Assembly (NCBI RefSeq): GCF_019800885.1
Contig: NZ_JAHVKE010000004.1
Span: 1-64,000, forward strand
Source: Maritalea mobilis
GTDB lineage: Bacteria; Pseudomonadota; Alphaproteobacteria; Rhodobacterales; Rhodobacteraceae
Direction: 5' to 3'
DNA length: 64,000 nucleotides
Under the pieces are notes generated by a model. The model did not search any database, was not told the DNA's origin, and saw only the letters and a list, made by a program, of their open reading frames with translations. A program made the position numbers and the translations under genes. Of the stretch, positions 11,516 to 21,521 are shown piece by piece (position 1 is the stretch's first letter; each line of letters begins with the position of its first letter).

Positions 11516-12841
11516 CTACGCGGCCAGCGCCCGATCGAGGGCATTGGACAGTTTGTCGACCAGTTCTCCGATCTGATCTTCGCTGATGATGAAGGGCGGC
11601 GCGAGCAGGACGTGATCCCCGACGCGTCCATCCACCGTTCCGCCCGCCGGGTAACAGATCAGGCCTTCGTCCATGGCGGCCTTCTTGACCTTTGCGTTCA
11701 GTTTGCGGCTTGGATCGAAACTCTGTTTCGTATCGCGATCCTCGACCAGTTCGATCCCGCGGAACAGGCCGCGCCCGCGGATATCGCCAACATGGGGATG
11801 TTGGCCGAACCGCTGCCGCAAGGCCGCTTCGAGGGTGTCGCCCCGCGCTCGCACCTGCGGCAACAGCCCATCGTCGAGGATGCGGCTGACCACAGCGTTC
11901 CCGGCGGCGGCGGCCAGCGGGTGGCCGTGATAGGTGTGGCCATGCTGGAAGCTGCCGGACCCTTGGGCGATTGCATCGAAGATCCGCGCCGAGGACAGCA
12001 TCGCGCCGATCGGCGCATAGCCCGCGCCAAGACCTTTGGCGATGGTCACGATATCGGGCGCGACGCCGTCCTGCTCGCAAGCGAAGAAGGTGCCCGTCCG
12101 TCCCATGCCGCACATGACCTCGTCGAGGATCAGAAGCACACCGTTCCGGTCGCAGATCTCGCGGATATGTTTGAAATAATCACCCTCCGACGGCACGGCG
12201 CCAGCCGTCGCGCCGACGACCGGTTCGGCGATGAAGGCCAGCACCGTCTCGGGGCCGAGGCGCTGGATCTCATCCTCCAGGGCCTGTGCCGCGCGCTGGC
12301 CGTAATCCTCAAGGCTCTCCCCGTCGTGGCGGTGGTGATACTCGAAGCACGGATCGATGTGATACGTCTCCATCAGGAGCGGGGCGTATTTCTCGCGCCG
12401 CCAGGCGTTGCCGCCTGCGGCAAGCGCCCCCAGCGTGTTGCCGTGATAGCTTTGCCGCCTTGCGATGATGCGATGGCGGCCTGGTTGTCCAATCTCCAAT
12501 GCATACTGGCGCGCCAGCTTGATCGCGGCTTCGACCGCTTCGGACCCGCCGGACAGCAGGTAAACACGGTCGATCCCCTCGGGCGCGTGGGCGATCAGTT
12601 TGTCGGCCAGGGCCTCGGCCGGTTCGGACGTGAAGAACCCGGTATGGGCAAAGGCGATCTGGTCAAGCTGTGCATGGATCGCCGCGCGCACGGTCTCATC
12701 GGAATGGCCAAGGCAGGACACGGCGGCCCCGCCCGATCCATCCAGATAGGCGCGGCCCGTTTCGTCATAGATGTAGCAGCCTTCGCCCCGTGTCGCGGTC
12801 GGCAATGCGCCGGAGCCGCGCCCGAACACATGGTTGGCCAT
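11516..12841 (-). CDS. Class III PLP-dependent aminotransferase
   Basis: A 441-residue class III aminotransferase of the group annotated as aspartate aminotransferase family or omega-transaminase. Visible motifs: SGGSEAVEAAIKLARQY (phosphate cup), ARRQSYHGNTLG, LILDEVMCGMGRTG (Asp for the pyridine nitrogen) and the Schiff-base lysine in IVTIAKGLGAGY. It moves an amino group from an omega-amino acid or diamine to a keto acid. ATG at 12841 is preceded by GGAGGG. It lies four bases after the usp gene and before the deacetylase, so it probably acts on the compound taken up by the TRAP system. Exact substrate unknown. Confidence 0.85.
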   Translation of the reverse strand: MANHVFGRGSGALPTATRGEGCYIYDETGRAYLDGSGGAAVSCLGHSDETVRAAIHAQLDQIAFAHTGFFTSEPAEALADKLIAHAPEGIDRVYLLSGGSEAVEAAIKLARQYALEIGQPGRHRIIARRQSYHGNTLGALAAGGNAWRREKYAPLLMETYHIDPCFEYHHRHDGESLEDYGQRAAQALEDEIQRLGPETVLAFIAEPVVGATAGAVPSEGDYFKHIREICDRNGVLLILDEVMCGMGRTGTFFACEQDGVAPDIVTIAKGLGAGYAPIGAMLSSARIFDAIAQGSGSFQHGHTYHGHPLAAAAGNAVVSRILDDGLLPQVRARGDTLEAALRQRFGQHPHVGDIRGRGLFRGIELVEDRDTKQSFDPSRKLNAKVKKAAMDEGLICYPAGGTVDGRVGDHVLLAPPFIISEDQIGELVDKLSNALDRALAA

Positions 12842-12845
12842 CGCG

Positions 12846-13277
12846 TCAGCCCTCCCGTACCACGAAAACGGATTGCCTGGCGTGGCGCACGATGCGCGCC
12901 GCATTCGGGCCGATCAGATAGTCACTCAGTTCAGGCCGATGGGAGGCCAGCACGATGGCATCCACGTCGAGCCGGTTCGCCGCCGAGATGACCTCGTCAT
13001 ACACGCGGCCCAGAAGGACATGGGGGTGCACCTCGACATCCGCGGGGACATGCTGGGCGACCCAAGCCTTCAGTTCCTCGCCCACATGGGTAAGCGCCTT
13101 GTCCTCGTAGCCTTTCTCGAAAAACGTGCCGACAACCGACATCCCGAAATCGGGAACCACCGTCACGACATGCAGAACGCCGTCTTCCGGGCCGGCCAGT
13201 CGGAGCGCGGTCGGCAGGGCCTTGGCCCATGAATGTTCCGCGGACAGGTCCACGGGCAACAGGATTTTCTTGTACAT
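12846..13277 (-). CDS. UspA-family universal stress protein, TRAP-associated
   Basis: A 143-residue single Usp domain. It has the opening strand KKILLPVDLS and the C-terminal ATP-binding signature, here LASHRPELSDYLIGPNAARIVRHARQ with the G-2x-G-9x-G pattern partly altered (GPNAA). Usp proteins encoded beside TRAP transporters, as with TeaD and the ectoine transporter, modulate uptake activity. The gene starts 13 bases after the fused TRAP permease and ends four bases before the aminotransferase, so co-expression is very likely. The altered glycine pattern leaves ATP binding uncertain. Confidence 0.88.
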   Translation of the reverse strand: MYKKILLPVDLSAEHSWAKALPTALRLAGPEDGVLHVVTVVPDFGMSVVGTFFEKGYEDKALTHVGEELKAWVAQHVPADVEVHPHVLLGRVYDEVISAANRLDVDAIVLASHRPELSDYLIGPNAARIVRHARQSVFVVREG

Positions 13278-13290
13278 GCGCGCCCCTCCT

Positions 13291-15936
13291 TCAGAAGGCC
13301 GGTTTGGTCTGGCGCCGCCGCTGCAACAGGATCACCAGACCCAGCAGCAGCAACGCAGGAATGTAGAAGATCTGCGCCGGCATCCGGTCACGCGGCACAA
13401 GAACCGAGGCCAGCGTTACCGGGTCGTCAGCGTAGAAATCGAAATCGGCCAGCGCCTCGGCGGCGTCGGTTCCGAACATCGGCTCATCGAGGCGCATCAC
13501 CTCGCCATCGGGGAAGAGCAGAAGGCCGGTGGCGTCAAGCCGCTCGGCCGCGCTTCCGGCTGCGATGTCGATGGGCAGGGTGAGCGAGGTGGTTTCCCCG
13601 GTGTCGAAATCGGGGCCTTGAACCTCGACCCGCAGGCGGCTGCCCTCCGTCGCATCAGCGAGGGCCTCTTCGAACTGGATGGGGGGCACGTCACGGAAGG
13701 GTGGCTGCACCATGTTCAACCACACATTCGGCACGAACAGGGTAAAGGCCACCAGCAAGAGTGCCGCGCTTTCGTAGATACGCGACCGGGCCAGGAAGTA
13801 CCCTTGGGTTGCTGCCGCGAAAAGCAGCATGGCGAAGGTCGCGATCACGAAGACCGAGACGGCCTGAAGGATGCCCGCCGTCGTGCCCAGGTCCACGCCG
13901 TAAAGGATCAGCGTCGGGTTGAAGATGAACAGGAACGGCAGTGCGACGGTTCGCAGGCTGTAGAAGAAGGCGGTAAAGCCCGTCCGGATCGGATCGCCCC
14001 CCGACACGGCGGCCGCCGCGAAACTCGCCAGCCCGACGGGTGGCGTCACGTCGGCCATGATGCCGAAATAGAAGACGAAGAGGTGCGCCGCGATGAGCGG
14101 GACGATCAGCCCTTCTTGCGCACCGAGCGAAACCACGACCGAGGCCATCAGGGACGACACCACGATGTAGTTGGCCGTGGTCGGCAGCCCCATCCCGAGG
14201 ATCAGGGAGAACAGGCCGACGAGCATCAGCATCACGATCAGCACGCCGCCCGAAAGCTGTTCTACCAGCCCGGCCAGTTCCGTGCCGATGGGCGTCTTCG
14301 TGACCGTCGCGACGATGATACCGGCGGCAGCCGTGGCCACGCCAATGCCGATCATGTTGCGTGCACCCGCGATCAGCCCGTCCAGCAGATCGGCAAGGCC
14401 GCCCTTGAACTCGGACACCATCTGCCCGCCTTGCCCGCGGAAGATGGCCTTGAGCGGGCGCTGGGTGACGATGATCAGCAGCATGAGGGCGGTCGCGTAA
14501 AAGGCCGACTTCGCCGGGCTCTGGCGTTCGACCATCAGGAACCAGACCAGCACCACGATGGGCAGGATGTAGTGCAGGCCCGTGGCATAGACCTCTTTCA
14601 CGGTCGGCAGCTTGATCTCGGGATCGTTCGGGTCATCGACTTCGAGGTCCGGACGGCGGGCTGCAACGGCGACGAGCAAGGCATAGACGCCAAGCAGAAC
14701 CGCCATCATCACCGGGCCGGCCAGCGCCGGGGCGACGGCGCGCAAGGCTCCGACGCCGTAGATCAGCGCGGTGAAGGCGGCGCCCGCGACGGCGAAACCG
14801 ATGAAGAACTTGACCAGCATGCCGATGAAGCTCTTGGCCTCACCCAGGGCAGGCATATCCTTCTTCAGGGCTTCGAGATGCACGATGTAGACCAGCGCGA
14901 TGTAGGAAATCACCGCCGGAATGAAGGCGTGCTTGATGACCTCGACGTAGGAAATGCCGATGAATTCGACCATCAGGAAGGCCGCGGCGCCCATGACGGG
15001 CGGCATGATCTGGCCGTTCACGGAGCTTGCCACCTCGACCGAGCCGGCCTGTTCATTGGTGAAGCCGACACGTTTCATCAGCGGGATCGTGAAGGTGCCG
15101 GTCGTGACCACGTTGGCGATGGAGGATCCCGAGATCAGGCCGGTCATGGCCGAGCCGACAACCGCTGCCTTGGCCGGGCCGCCGCGCAGATGGCCGAGCC
15201 CCGCGAAGGCGAGCTTGATGAAGTAATTGCCCGCGCCTGCCTTATCGAGGAGCGAGCCAAAAAGAACGAAAAGGAACACAAACGCCGTGGAGACGCCCAA
15301 GGGAATGCCGAAGACGCCCGCGGTATCCAGCCATTGAGCGTTCATCAGCGCGGTGAAGCTTAGACCTTCATGCTCGATCAGTTCGGGGATCAGCCAGCCG
15401 GTGCCCATGTAGGCATACAGCAGGAAGATCGAGCCGACGATCGTCAGCGCCGGGCCAAGGGCGCGGCGGCTGGCCTCCAGCAGCACCAGAAGGCCGATCG
15501 CGCCGATGATGACCTGCGTCTGCGTCGGCAGGCCGGAGCGCGCGGTCAGGGCCAGCGTGTCGGAGAAAAGGAAAACGTAGAAGGCCGCACCACCGCCGAC
15601 GATCGCAAGAACCCAGTCGGCGATCGGGATGCGGTGGCGGGGCGAGGATTTGAAGGCCGGATAGGCGAGGAACGCCAGAACGATCGCGAAGGTCAGGTGG
15701 ATGGGCCGCGTCTGCGACGAGTTGAGCGCGGGGATATACTCGGCGAACCAAAGCTGCGGCTGCGCGATCCATAGCTGGAACAGCGACCAGGCCAGCGCCA
15801 ATCCGGCGATCAGCAACGCAACACCGCGATTGTCCGGCTCGCGCGCGCCGCTATCGCTGGAGGCGACGAGATCCTGAAGTTCTTCGTCGCTGAACTGGCG
15901 GCCACCGGCCTGCTGCTGTTCGTTGCCGTTCGTCAT
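13291..15936 (-). CDS. TRAP transporter fused permease (TAXI type) with DUF3394 tail
   Basis: An 881-residue inner-membrane protein fusing the small (DctQ-like) and large (DctM-like) TRAP subunits, as is usual for TAXI systems. A hydrophilic N-terminus (about 40 residues, rich in Q, E and D) is followed by many hydrophobic helices. The DctM core contains GSAMTGLISGSSIANVVTTG and GLPTTANYIVVS. After the last core helix comes a soluble segment of about 150 residues (FEEALADATEGSRL onward), matching DUF3394, ending in one helix and a basic tail. It pairs with the substrate-binding protein encoded upstream for Na+-driven uptake. ATG at 15936 follows GGGGGA. Confidence 0.93.
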   Translation of the reverse strand: MTNGNEQQQAGGRQFSDEELQDLVASSDSGAREPDNRGVALLIAGLALAWSLFQLWIAQPQLWFAEYIPALNSSQTRPIHLTFAIVLAFLAYPAFKSSPRHRIPIADWVLAIVGGGAAFYVFLFSDTLALTARSGLPTQTQVIIGAIGLLVLLEASRRALGPALTIVGSIFLLYAYMGTGWLIPELIEHEGLSFTALMNAQWLDTAGVFGIPLGVSTAFVFLFVLFGSLLDKAGAGNYFIKLAFAGLGHLRGGPAKAAVVGSAMTGLISGSSIANVVTTGTFTIPLMKRVGFTNEQAGSVEVASSVNGQIMPPVMGAAAFLMVEFIGISYVEVIKHAFIPAVISYIALVYIVHLEALKKDMPALGEAKSFIGMLVKFFIGFAVAGAAFTALIYGVGALRAVAPALAGPVMMAVLLGVYALLVAVAARRPDLEVDDPNDPEIKLPTVKEVYATGLHYILPIVVLVWFLMVERQSPAKSAFYATALMLLIIVTQRPLKAIFRGQGGQMVSEFKGGLADLLDGLIAGARNMIGIGVATAAAGIIVATVTKTPIGTELAGLVEQLSGGVLIVMLMLVGLFSLILGMGLPTTANYIVVSSLMASVVVSLGAQEGLIVPLIAAHLFVFYFGIMADVTPPVGLASFAAAAVSGGDPIRTGFTAFFYSLRTVALPFLFIFNPTLILYGVDLGTTAGILQAVSVFVIATFAMLLFAAATQGYFLARSRIYESAALLLVAFTLFVPNVWLNMVQPPFRDVPPIQFEEALADATEGSRLRVEVQGPDFDTGETTSLTLPIDIAAGSAAERLDATGLLLFPDGEVMRLDEPMFGTDAAEALADFDFYADDPVTLASVLVPRDRMPAQIFYIPALLLLGLVILLQRRRQTKPAF

Positions 15937-15980
15937 GCGCGTTCCCCCGGTTGCCGGTCTGGATACCGGCCGATCGTTTC

Positions 15981-16018
15981 GAAACAAAAAGCCCGGAGCC
16001 GCGTGTGCGGCTCCGGGC
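15981..16018 (-). terminator. Intrinsic terminator between TAXI binding protein and permease
   Basis: A perfect 12-base stem, GCCCGGAGCCGC (15991-16002) with GCGGCTCCGGGC (16007-16018), has a four-base loop. On the minus strand it is followed by TTTTTGTTTC. It sits between the binding-protein stop and the permease start. Partial termination here would give more binding protein than permease, a common arrangement for solute receptors. Confidence 0.88.
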
Positions 16019-16045
16019 AATACCCTTAGGCGAGACTGCCGCAGA

Positions 16046-17014
16046 TCATTCGATCAGGCCAGCTTCGCGATAGTAACGCTCGGCGCCCGGGTGCAGCGGG
16101 GCCGACAGGCCGTCATTGGCCATTTCCGCCGGATCGAGGTTGGCGAAGGCCGGGTGCAGGCCGCGGAACTGGTCGATGTCCTCGAAGATCGCGCGAACGA
16201 CCTGGTAGACGACCTCTTCGGGCACGTCCGCCGAGGTGACGAAGGTCGCGCCGACGCCGAAGGTCGTCGTGTCTTCGTCATTGCCGCGATACATGCCGCC
16301 GGGGATCGTGGCGGTGCGGTAGAACGGGTTGGCTTCGACCAGGGCGTCGACTGCTTCGCCGGTGACGTTCACCAGAACGCTGTCACAGGCGGTGGTGGCT
16401 TCCTGGATCGACCCGGAGGGGTGGCCGACGGTGTAGATCATCGCGTCGATGTTGTTGTCGCACAGCGCCTGGCTCTGCTCGGCGGCTTGCAGTTCGGACG
16501 CGACCGAGAAGTCGTCCATCGTCCAGCCCAATTCGGCCATCAGCACTTCCATCGTGCCGCGCTGACCCGAGCCGGGGTTGCCGACGTTCACGCGCATGCC
16601 CTGCAGGTCTTCGAAGTTCTCGATGCCGGCATCGGCGCGGGCGACAACCGTGAAGGGCTCCGGGTGCACCGAGAAGACGGCGCGAAGCTCTTCGAACGGA
16701 CCCTGCTCTTCAAAGCGCGAGGTGCCGTTGAACGCGTGGTACTGCCAGTCGGACTGGGCCACGCCGAATTCCAGTTCACCGCCGCGGATGGCGTTGATGT
16801 TGAACACCGAGCCTGCGGTCGATTCGACGCCGCAGCGGATGCCGTGCTCGGACCGGCCACGGTTCACGAGGCGGCAGATCGCGCCGCCGGTGGGGTAGTA
16901 TACCCCGGTCACGCCACCGGTGCCGATGGTGATGAAGGTTTCCTGGGCCGTGGCGCCACCGGCCGCAACTGCGCCGGCGATGGCCACGAGGCCACCGAGA
17001 ACGTGCTTTTTCAT
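16046..17014 (-). CDS. TAXI-family TRAP substrate-binding protein
   Basis: A 322-residue periplasmic receptor. The signal peptide ([20 protein letters not shown], cleavage likely at ATA-QE) is followed by the TAXI signature [21 protein letters not shown]. Later motifs [14 protein letters not shown] and the C-terminal [13 protein letters not shown] are also typical. It captures a small organic anion or amino-acid-like ligand for the fused permease downstream. ATG at 17014 follows GGGAGAG; the longer frame upstream is discarded because it precedes the signal peptide. A terminator lies after the gene, and the upstream region carries probable RpiR sites. The ligand is unknown. Confidence 0.93.
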   Translation of the reverse strand: MKKHVLGGLVAIAGAVAAGGATAQETFITIGTGGVTGVYYPTGGAICRLVNRGRSEHGIRCGVESTAGSVFNINAIRGGELEFGVAQSDWQYHAFNGTSRFEEQGPFEELRAVFSVHPEPFTVVARADAGIENFEDLQGMRVNVGNPGSGQRGTMEVLMAELGWTMDDFSVASELQAAEQSQALCDNNIDAMIYTVGHPSGSIQEATTACDSVLVNVTGEAVDALVEANPFYRTATIPGGMYRGNDEDTTTFGVGATFVTSADVPEEVVYQVVRAIFEDIDQFRGLHPAFANLDPAEMANDGLSAPLHPGAERYYREAGLIE

Positions 17015-17068
17015 GAGTACTCTCCCTGTCGATTGCGCGGCCCACCGGGCCACGAGACCTGCGGACAG

Positions 17069-17116
17069 TGAAACAAATGGTTGTCTGAGGTCAAGATCTG
17101 CAATCAACTGTTTCAC
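17069..17116. promoter_or_regulatory. Inverted repeat in the TAXI/rpiR divergent region
   Basis: GTGAAACAAATGGTTG (17069-17084) and CAATCAACTGTTTCAC (17101-17116) are inverted copies; 12 of 16 positions match when one is reversed and complemented. They lie between the divergent TAXI and RpiR genes, the expected place for an RpiR dimer-of-dimers operator controlling both. Binding is inference. Confidence 0.6.
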
Positions 17117-17152
17117 CAGCGATGGGAGTCGCGGAAGCGGGAGGGATAGCGC

Positions 17153-18034
17153 TTGACCGTTCAAGCCGTCACGGAAAGCCACACATCGATGGACACGTTG
17201 CGCCGCGCGCTGGCGGAGATCGCAAGGGGCGCGTCACCCCGCGTGGCCGAGTTGGCAAAATGGGCGCAGAAGCACCCGGAAGAAATGGCCTTTCATTCCG
17301 TGCGTGGCCTGGCCGAATTCGCTGATGTGAACCCGAACACGGTGTTCCGGCTTGCGCGTGCCTTGGGCTTTGATGGCTACGAGGCTTGCCGCCTGGCGTT
17401 TCAACAGGCTTTGCGAGGTGGAGAGGACAGCTATGCCGACCGCGCCGCCCGCCTGCGAGACACCGAGAAGGGGGCGCTGTTCGATGCCTTGGCCGGGGCG
17501 GCGCAATCGAACCTCGGTGCGCTGTTCGATCCCGAGACGGTTGAGCGCGTGGACCAGGCCGCAAGCCTGCTGCTATCGGCGCGGCAGATCCATTGCGTCG
17601 GGGTGCGCAGCTGCTACTCGATTGCGCATTACCTGTCCTATACGGGCCGAATGGCCTTTGCCAATTTTGCCCCGACCCCGTCCGAGCCCGGCGCGATCGC
17701 CGACACGTTGACCGCGACCGGGCCGAACGACGTCGTGGTGCCGATTTCCTACTCGCTCTATTCCGCCGAGGCCGTTCGCGCCCATGAGATCGCGAAGTCG
17801 CGCGGTGCACGCATTCTGGCCATTACCGATTTTTATTCGTCGCCCTTGGCGGACGGCGCCGAGATCGTCCTGACCCCGAAGATGGATGGCCCCCAGGCCT
17901 TGCCGAGTTTGCTTGCCTATTTCGCATTGGCCGAGGCGCTGATCGCCCGCATGGTCTCCACCTCGAAGGGGGCGCGTGGACGAATCGCGGATTTCGAGGC
18001 GCGGCTGACGAAATGCGGGGCATATGTGACCTGA
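17153..18034 (+). CDS. MurR/RpiR-family transcriptional regulator
   Basis: A 293-residue regulator. The N-terminal RpiR helix-turn-helix (about 15-90) contains [25 protein letters not shown], and the C-terminal SIS domain (about 115-255) contains [21 protein letters not shown] domains usually sense phosphosugars or related small molecules. The start is TTG at 17153, supported by GGGAGGG seven bases upstream; an ATG 36 bases further in would remove only a non-conserved tail. It is transcribed away from the TRAP-TAXI operon and is its likely regulator, acting through the inverted repeat upstream. Confidence 0.9.
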   Translation: MTVQAVTESHTSMDTLRRALAEIARGASPRVAELAKWAQKHPEEMAFHSVRGLAEFADVNPNTVFRLARALGFDGYEACRLAFQQALRGGEDSYADRAARLRDTEKGALFDALAGAAQSNLGALFDPETVERVDQAASLLLSARQIHCVGVRSCYSIAHYLSYTGRMAFANFAPTPSEPGAIADTLTATGPNDVVVPISYSLYSAEAVRAHEIAKSRGARILAITDFYSSPLADGAEIVLTPKMDGPQALPSLLAYFALAEALIARMVSTSKGARGRIADFEARLTKCGAYVT

Positions 18035-18084
18035 CATACAGGGAGGCGGCTGAACACGTCAGCGCCATGGCCACCCGAAGGTAG

Positions 18085-19179
<1,095 letters not shown>

Positions 19180-19182
19180 GGC

Positions 19183-20754
19183 ATGGGCAAGCTGGTCAGC
19201 CTGTCAGATGCAGCCGCGCGCATTCCGGACGACGCGGTTGTCACCGTGTCCTCATCCTCGGCGCTGGGCTGTCCCGACGCGATGCTCAAGGCCATCGGCG
19301 ACCGGTTCGATGCCGAGGGGCATCCGCGCAACCTGACCACGCTGCACCCGATTGCCGCAGGCGACATGTACGGGGTCAAAGGGGTCGATCACATTGCCAA
19401 GGATGGTCTTCTGTCCACGGTCATCGGGGGCAGCTACCCGTCCGGGCCGTCCTCGCTGCCGATGCCCGAGATCTGGAAGATGGTCACCGAAGATCGCGTT
19501 GCGGCCTATAACGTGCCGTCGGGCATCATGTTCGACATGCATCGCGACGTGGCCGCGCGCCGGCCCGGCGTGTTGACCAAGGTCGGGTTGGAGACTTTTG
19601 TCGATCCGATCCGCGAAGGTTGCGCCATGAATGACACCGCGGCCGCGCGCCCCATCGTGGCGCGCGTCGAGTTCGGCGGCGAGACTTGGCTGCACTTTCC
19701 CAACATCGTGCCGGATGTGGCGATCATCCGGGCGACGACGGCGGATGAAACGGGCAACCTGACCTATGAACACGAAGGGGCATATCTCGGCGCGCTCGAT
19801 CAGGCGATTGCCACACGCAACTACGGCGGCCTGGTCATCGCGCAGGTCAAACGCGTGACCGCGGCGGGCAGCCTGCGCCCGCATGACGTGCATGTGCCGG
19901 GTCACCTTGTCGATCTGATCGTGGTGGCGCCCGACCAGAAACAAACGACCGAGACGGAGTACGACCCCGCGATCTCGGGTGAGATCATGCGCCCCTGGGC
20001 AAGTTTCAGCCTCGCCGAACATGGCGTCGAGAAGGTGATCGCGCGGCGTGCCGCGATGGAGTTGCGGCGGGGCATGACCGCCAATCTCGGCTTCGGTATC
20101 TCGGCGATGGTGCCGCGTATCCTTTTGGAGGAAGGCCATGAACAGGCAGTGACATGGGCCATCGAGCAGGGCGCCGTCGGGGGCATGCCGCTCACCGGCT
20201 TCGCCTTCGGATGTGCGTCGAACGCGGATGCCTTCGTACCCAGCCCCAACCAGTTCAGCTATTTCCAGGGGGGCGGCTTTGACATGTCCTTCCTGTCCTT
20301 CCTCGAGGTGGACGTGGAGGGGAACGTCAATGTCTCGAAGCTCGGGAAAAAGCCCTACCTGACGGCGGGCTGCGGTGGGTTTGTCGATATCACGGCCCAC
20401 GCCCGGAAGATCGTCTTCTCGGGGTATTTCGAAGCGGGCGCGCAACTTGAATTGTCCGACGACGGGCTGTGTGTCGGAAAACCCGGCAAGTTCACCAAGA
20501 TGGTCGAGGCGGTGGAGCACGTGACCTTCGCGGGCCAGCGCGCGCTGCGGACGGGGCAGGACGTGCTTTATGTCACCGAACGTTGCGTGATGCGTCTGAC
20601 CGAAAACGGCCTTGTCGCGACCGAGATCATGCCGGGCATCGACCCCGACCGCGATATCGTCACGGCCAGCGAGGGCCGTATCGCGGTGGCCGAAGATGCC
20701 ACGACCATGCCGCTGTCCTTGTTGCGCGATGCGCCGATGGGGTTGTCGCTTTGA
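19183..20754 (+). CDS. Family I CoA-transferase (propionate/acetate CoA-transferase type)
   Basis: A 523-residue fused alpha-beta CoA-transferase similar to Pct and YdiF. It moves CoA from acetyl-CoA or another donor to a short carboxylic acid through a glutamyl-CoA intermediate. The catalytic glutamate is in IEQGAVGGMP (Glu328). N-terminal halves of the family carry the substrate-binding segment seen here as VIGGSYPSGPS. Its placement between a sugar-type dehydrogenase and an enoyl-CoA hydratase means a carboxylate made by this pathway is activated and then processed as a thioester. The gene overlaps the next start by four bases (TTGA). Confidence 0.9.
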   Translation: MGKLVSLSDAAARIPDDAVVTVSSSSALGCPDAMLKAIGDRFDAEGHPRNLTTLHPIAAGDMYGVKGVDHIAKDGLLSTVIGGSYPSGPSSLPMPEIWKMVTEDRVAAYNVPSGIMFDMHRDVAARRPGVLTKVGLETFVDPIREGCAMNDTAAARPIVARVEFGGETWLHFPNIVPDVAIIRATTADETGNLTYEHEGAYLGALDQAIATRNYGGLVIAQVKRVTAAGSLRPHDVHVPGHLVDLIVVAPDQKQTTETEYDPAISGEIMRPWASFSLAEHGVEKVIARRAAMELRRGMTANLGFGISAMVPRILLEEGHEQAVTWAIEQGAVGGMPLTGFAFGCASNADAFVPSPNQFSYFQGGGFDMSFLSFLEVDVEGNVNVSKLGKKPYLTAGCGGFVDITAHARKIVFSGYFEAGAQLELSDDGLCVGKPGKFTKMVEAVEHVTFAGQRALRTGQDVLYVTERCVMRLTENGLVATEIMPGIDPDRDIVTASEGRIAVAEDATTMPLSLLRDAPMGLSL

Positions 20755-21518
20755 GCGCCGTGCATCTATTTATTGACGGGCCGATCGCGCGGATCGTGAT
20801 CGACAACCCCGCCAAGCTGAACGCCTTCACGGTCGAGATGCTGAACCAGCTGGAGGCGCATTGCGCCACCCTGGAACGGGACCTGTCGGTGCGCGGCGTC
20901 ATCCTGTGTTCCGAGGGGGGGCGCGCGTTCTGCGCCGGGGCGGACATCAAGGCCTGGGCCGCGTTGTCGCCCACCGATTTCGCCCGGCTTTGGGTGCGCG
21001 AGGGGCATCGGGTGTTCGACCGCCTGGCGCGTCTGTCGAAACCGACGATTGCCGTGATCCAGGCCCATGCGTTCGGCGGCGGGCTGGAACTGGCGATCGC
21101 TTGCGATATCCGCGTCATGGCACCCGGTGCGACCTTGGCCCTGCCCGAGGCGCAGGTGGGTATCGTGCCCGGCTGGTCCGGCACGCAACGGCTGGCCCGT
21201 CTTTTGCCGGAACCCGTGCTGAAAGAGATGGCGCTCTTCGGCAGGCGGTTGTCTGCGGAGCGCGCCCTGTCCTTGGGCTTCGTGGCCGAGGTTTCGGACG
21301 ACCCGATGGCCACGGCGCAGGCCATCGCCGACGGCCTGCTCAAGGCCTCGCCCCGCGCGCATGAGGTTGCGAAATACCAGATCCACGCCGGTGTCGGAGA
21401 AGACGCCGCCGCGATGATCGAGGCGTTGGGCGGCGGCATGATCGGCGCGACGGACGACAAGGCCGAGGGCGCCGCCGCCTTTGCCGAGAAACGCAAACCA
21501 GATTTTTCCGGACGTTGA
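20751..21518 (+). CDS. Enoyl-CoA hydratase/isomerase family protein
   Basis: A 255-residue crotonase-fold enzyme. The oxyanion-hole segments are GGRAFCAGADIKAW near residue 55 and HAFGGGLELAIACD near residue 105; a glutamate in LPEAQVGIVPGWSGTQRL is in the usual catalytic position. It should hydrate or isomerise the acyl-CoA made by the preceding transferase. No ATG is near the family N-terminus. TTG at 20751 overlaps the upstream stop (TTGA) and is preferred; GTG at 20760 is the alternative. It ends three bases before the aldehyde dehydrogenase. Confidence 0.88.
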   Translation: MSAVHLFIDGPIARIVIDNPAKLNAFTVEMLNQLEAHCATLERDLSVRGVILCSEGGRAFCAGADIKAWAALSPTDFARLWVREGHRVFDRLARLSKPTIAVIQAHAFGGGLELAIACDIRVMAPGATLALPEAQVGIVPGWSGTQRLARLLPEPVLKEMALFGRRLSAERALSLGFVAEVSDDPMATAQAIADGLLKASPRAHEVAKYQIHAGVGEDAAAMIEALGGGMIGATDDKAEGAAAFAEKRKPDFSGR

Positions 21519-21521
21519 GAC

